From Deltaproteobacteria bacterium (GTDB lineage Bacteria > Desulfobacterota > Desulfobacteria > Desulfobacterales > ETH-SRB1), in assembly GCA_030627475.1 (NCBI GenBank), contig DAOURZ010000008.1, positions 1-13,887 of the forward strand: DNA of 13,887 bases, in the 5' to 3' direction. The notes under the pieces are model-generated. The model did no database searches. It was not told the origin of the DNA and saw only the letters and a program-made list of their open reading frames with translations. Within the stretch, counting starts at the first letter, position 1. The number at the start of each line of letters is the position of its first letter. Shown here one piece after another: positions 13,868 through 13,887 of this stretch. Position numbers and translations under genes: made by a program.

Positions 13868-13883
13868 GTGCCCGAACGAAAAC
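13868..13883 (-). repeat. Shared motif GTTTTCGTTCGGGCAC upstream of rlmB
   Basis: On the minus strand this 16-base motif ends 18 nt before the rlmB GTG, in the same orientation relative to the gene as the copy at recA. The window ends 4 nt beyond it, so its full extent is unknown. Confidence 0.55.
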
Positions 13884-13887
13884 TAGA

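Overview
The window looks like chromosomal DNA of an AT-rich, Gram-negative, LPS-making sulfate-reducer-type deltaproteobacterium (Desulfobacterota, probably Desulfobacterales). This is an inference from three things: the gene order kdsA-kdsC-lptC-lptA-lptB-rpoN, a DUF39-type homocysteine-forming protein as found in sulfate reducers and methanogens, and many palindromic intergenic repeats. No species can be named from the sequence alone.

Layout. Positions 1-4319 (minus strand, read right to left) hold a compact envelope operon: kdsA (Kdo-8-phosphate synthase), kdsC (Kdo-8-phosphate phosphatase), lptC, lptA, lptB (parts of the LPS transport bridge) and the first 288 codons of rpoN (sigma-54), which runs off the left edge. 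Positions 4320-4748 are a divergent, repeat-rich intergenic region. At 4749-6122 (plus strand) lies a membrane-anchored M23 (LytM-type) peptidase, followed by a strong hairpin at 6126-6154. Positions 6205-7825 look like an acquired module: a beta-class DNA methyltransferase with a C-terminal nuclease-like domain, a short downstream ORF that may be a gene remnant, and a twin-hairpin REP-like element. Near-identical 22-base inverted repeats bracket the methyltransferase. Housekeeping genes then resume: the homocysteine biosynthesis protein (7832-8998), recA (9114-10178) and alaS (10240-12876) on plus, and the convergent rRNA methyltransferase rlmB (13103-13849) on minus.

How the parts work together. 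KdsA and KdsC make Kdo for the LPS inner core, while LptB, LptC and LptA extract and carry finished LPS across the periplasm. The M23 protein probably remodels the peptidoglycan through which the Lpt bridge passes. The homocysteine protein feeds methionine synthesis directly from sulfide. RecA and AlaS are neighbours as in many proteobacteria, but no recX lies between them.

Most unusual signals: (1) a palindromic element inserted in frame at the lptC/lptA junction, which lengthens the N-terminus of LptA ahead of its signal peptide; (2) a methyltransferase fused to a staphylococcal-nuclease-like domain that has lost its catalytic residues, flanked by inverted repeats; (3) a 16-base motif (GTTTTCGTTCRGGCAC) at exactly the same distance (18 nt) and in the same orientation upstream of both recA and rlmB, whose 10-base core also forms the terminator-like hairpin after the M23 gene.
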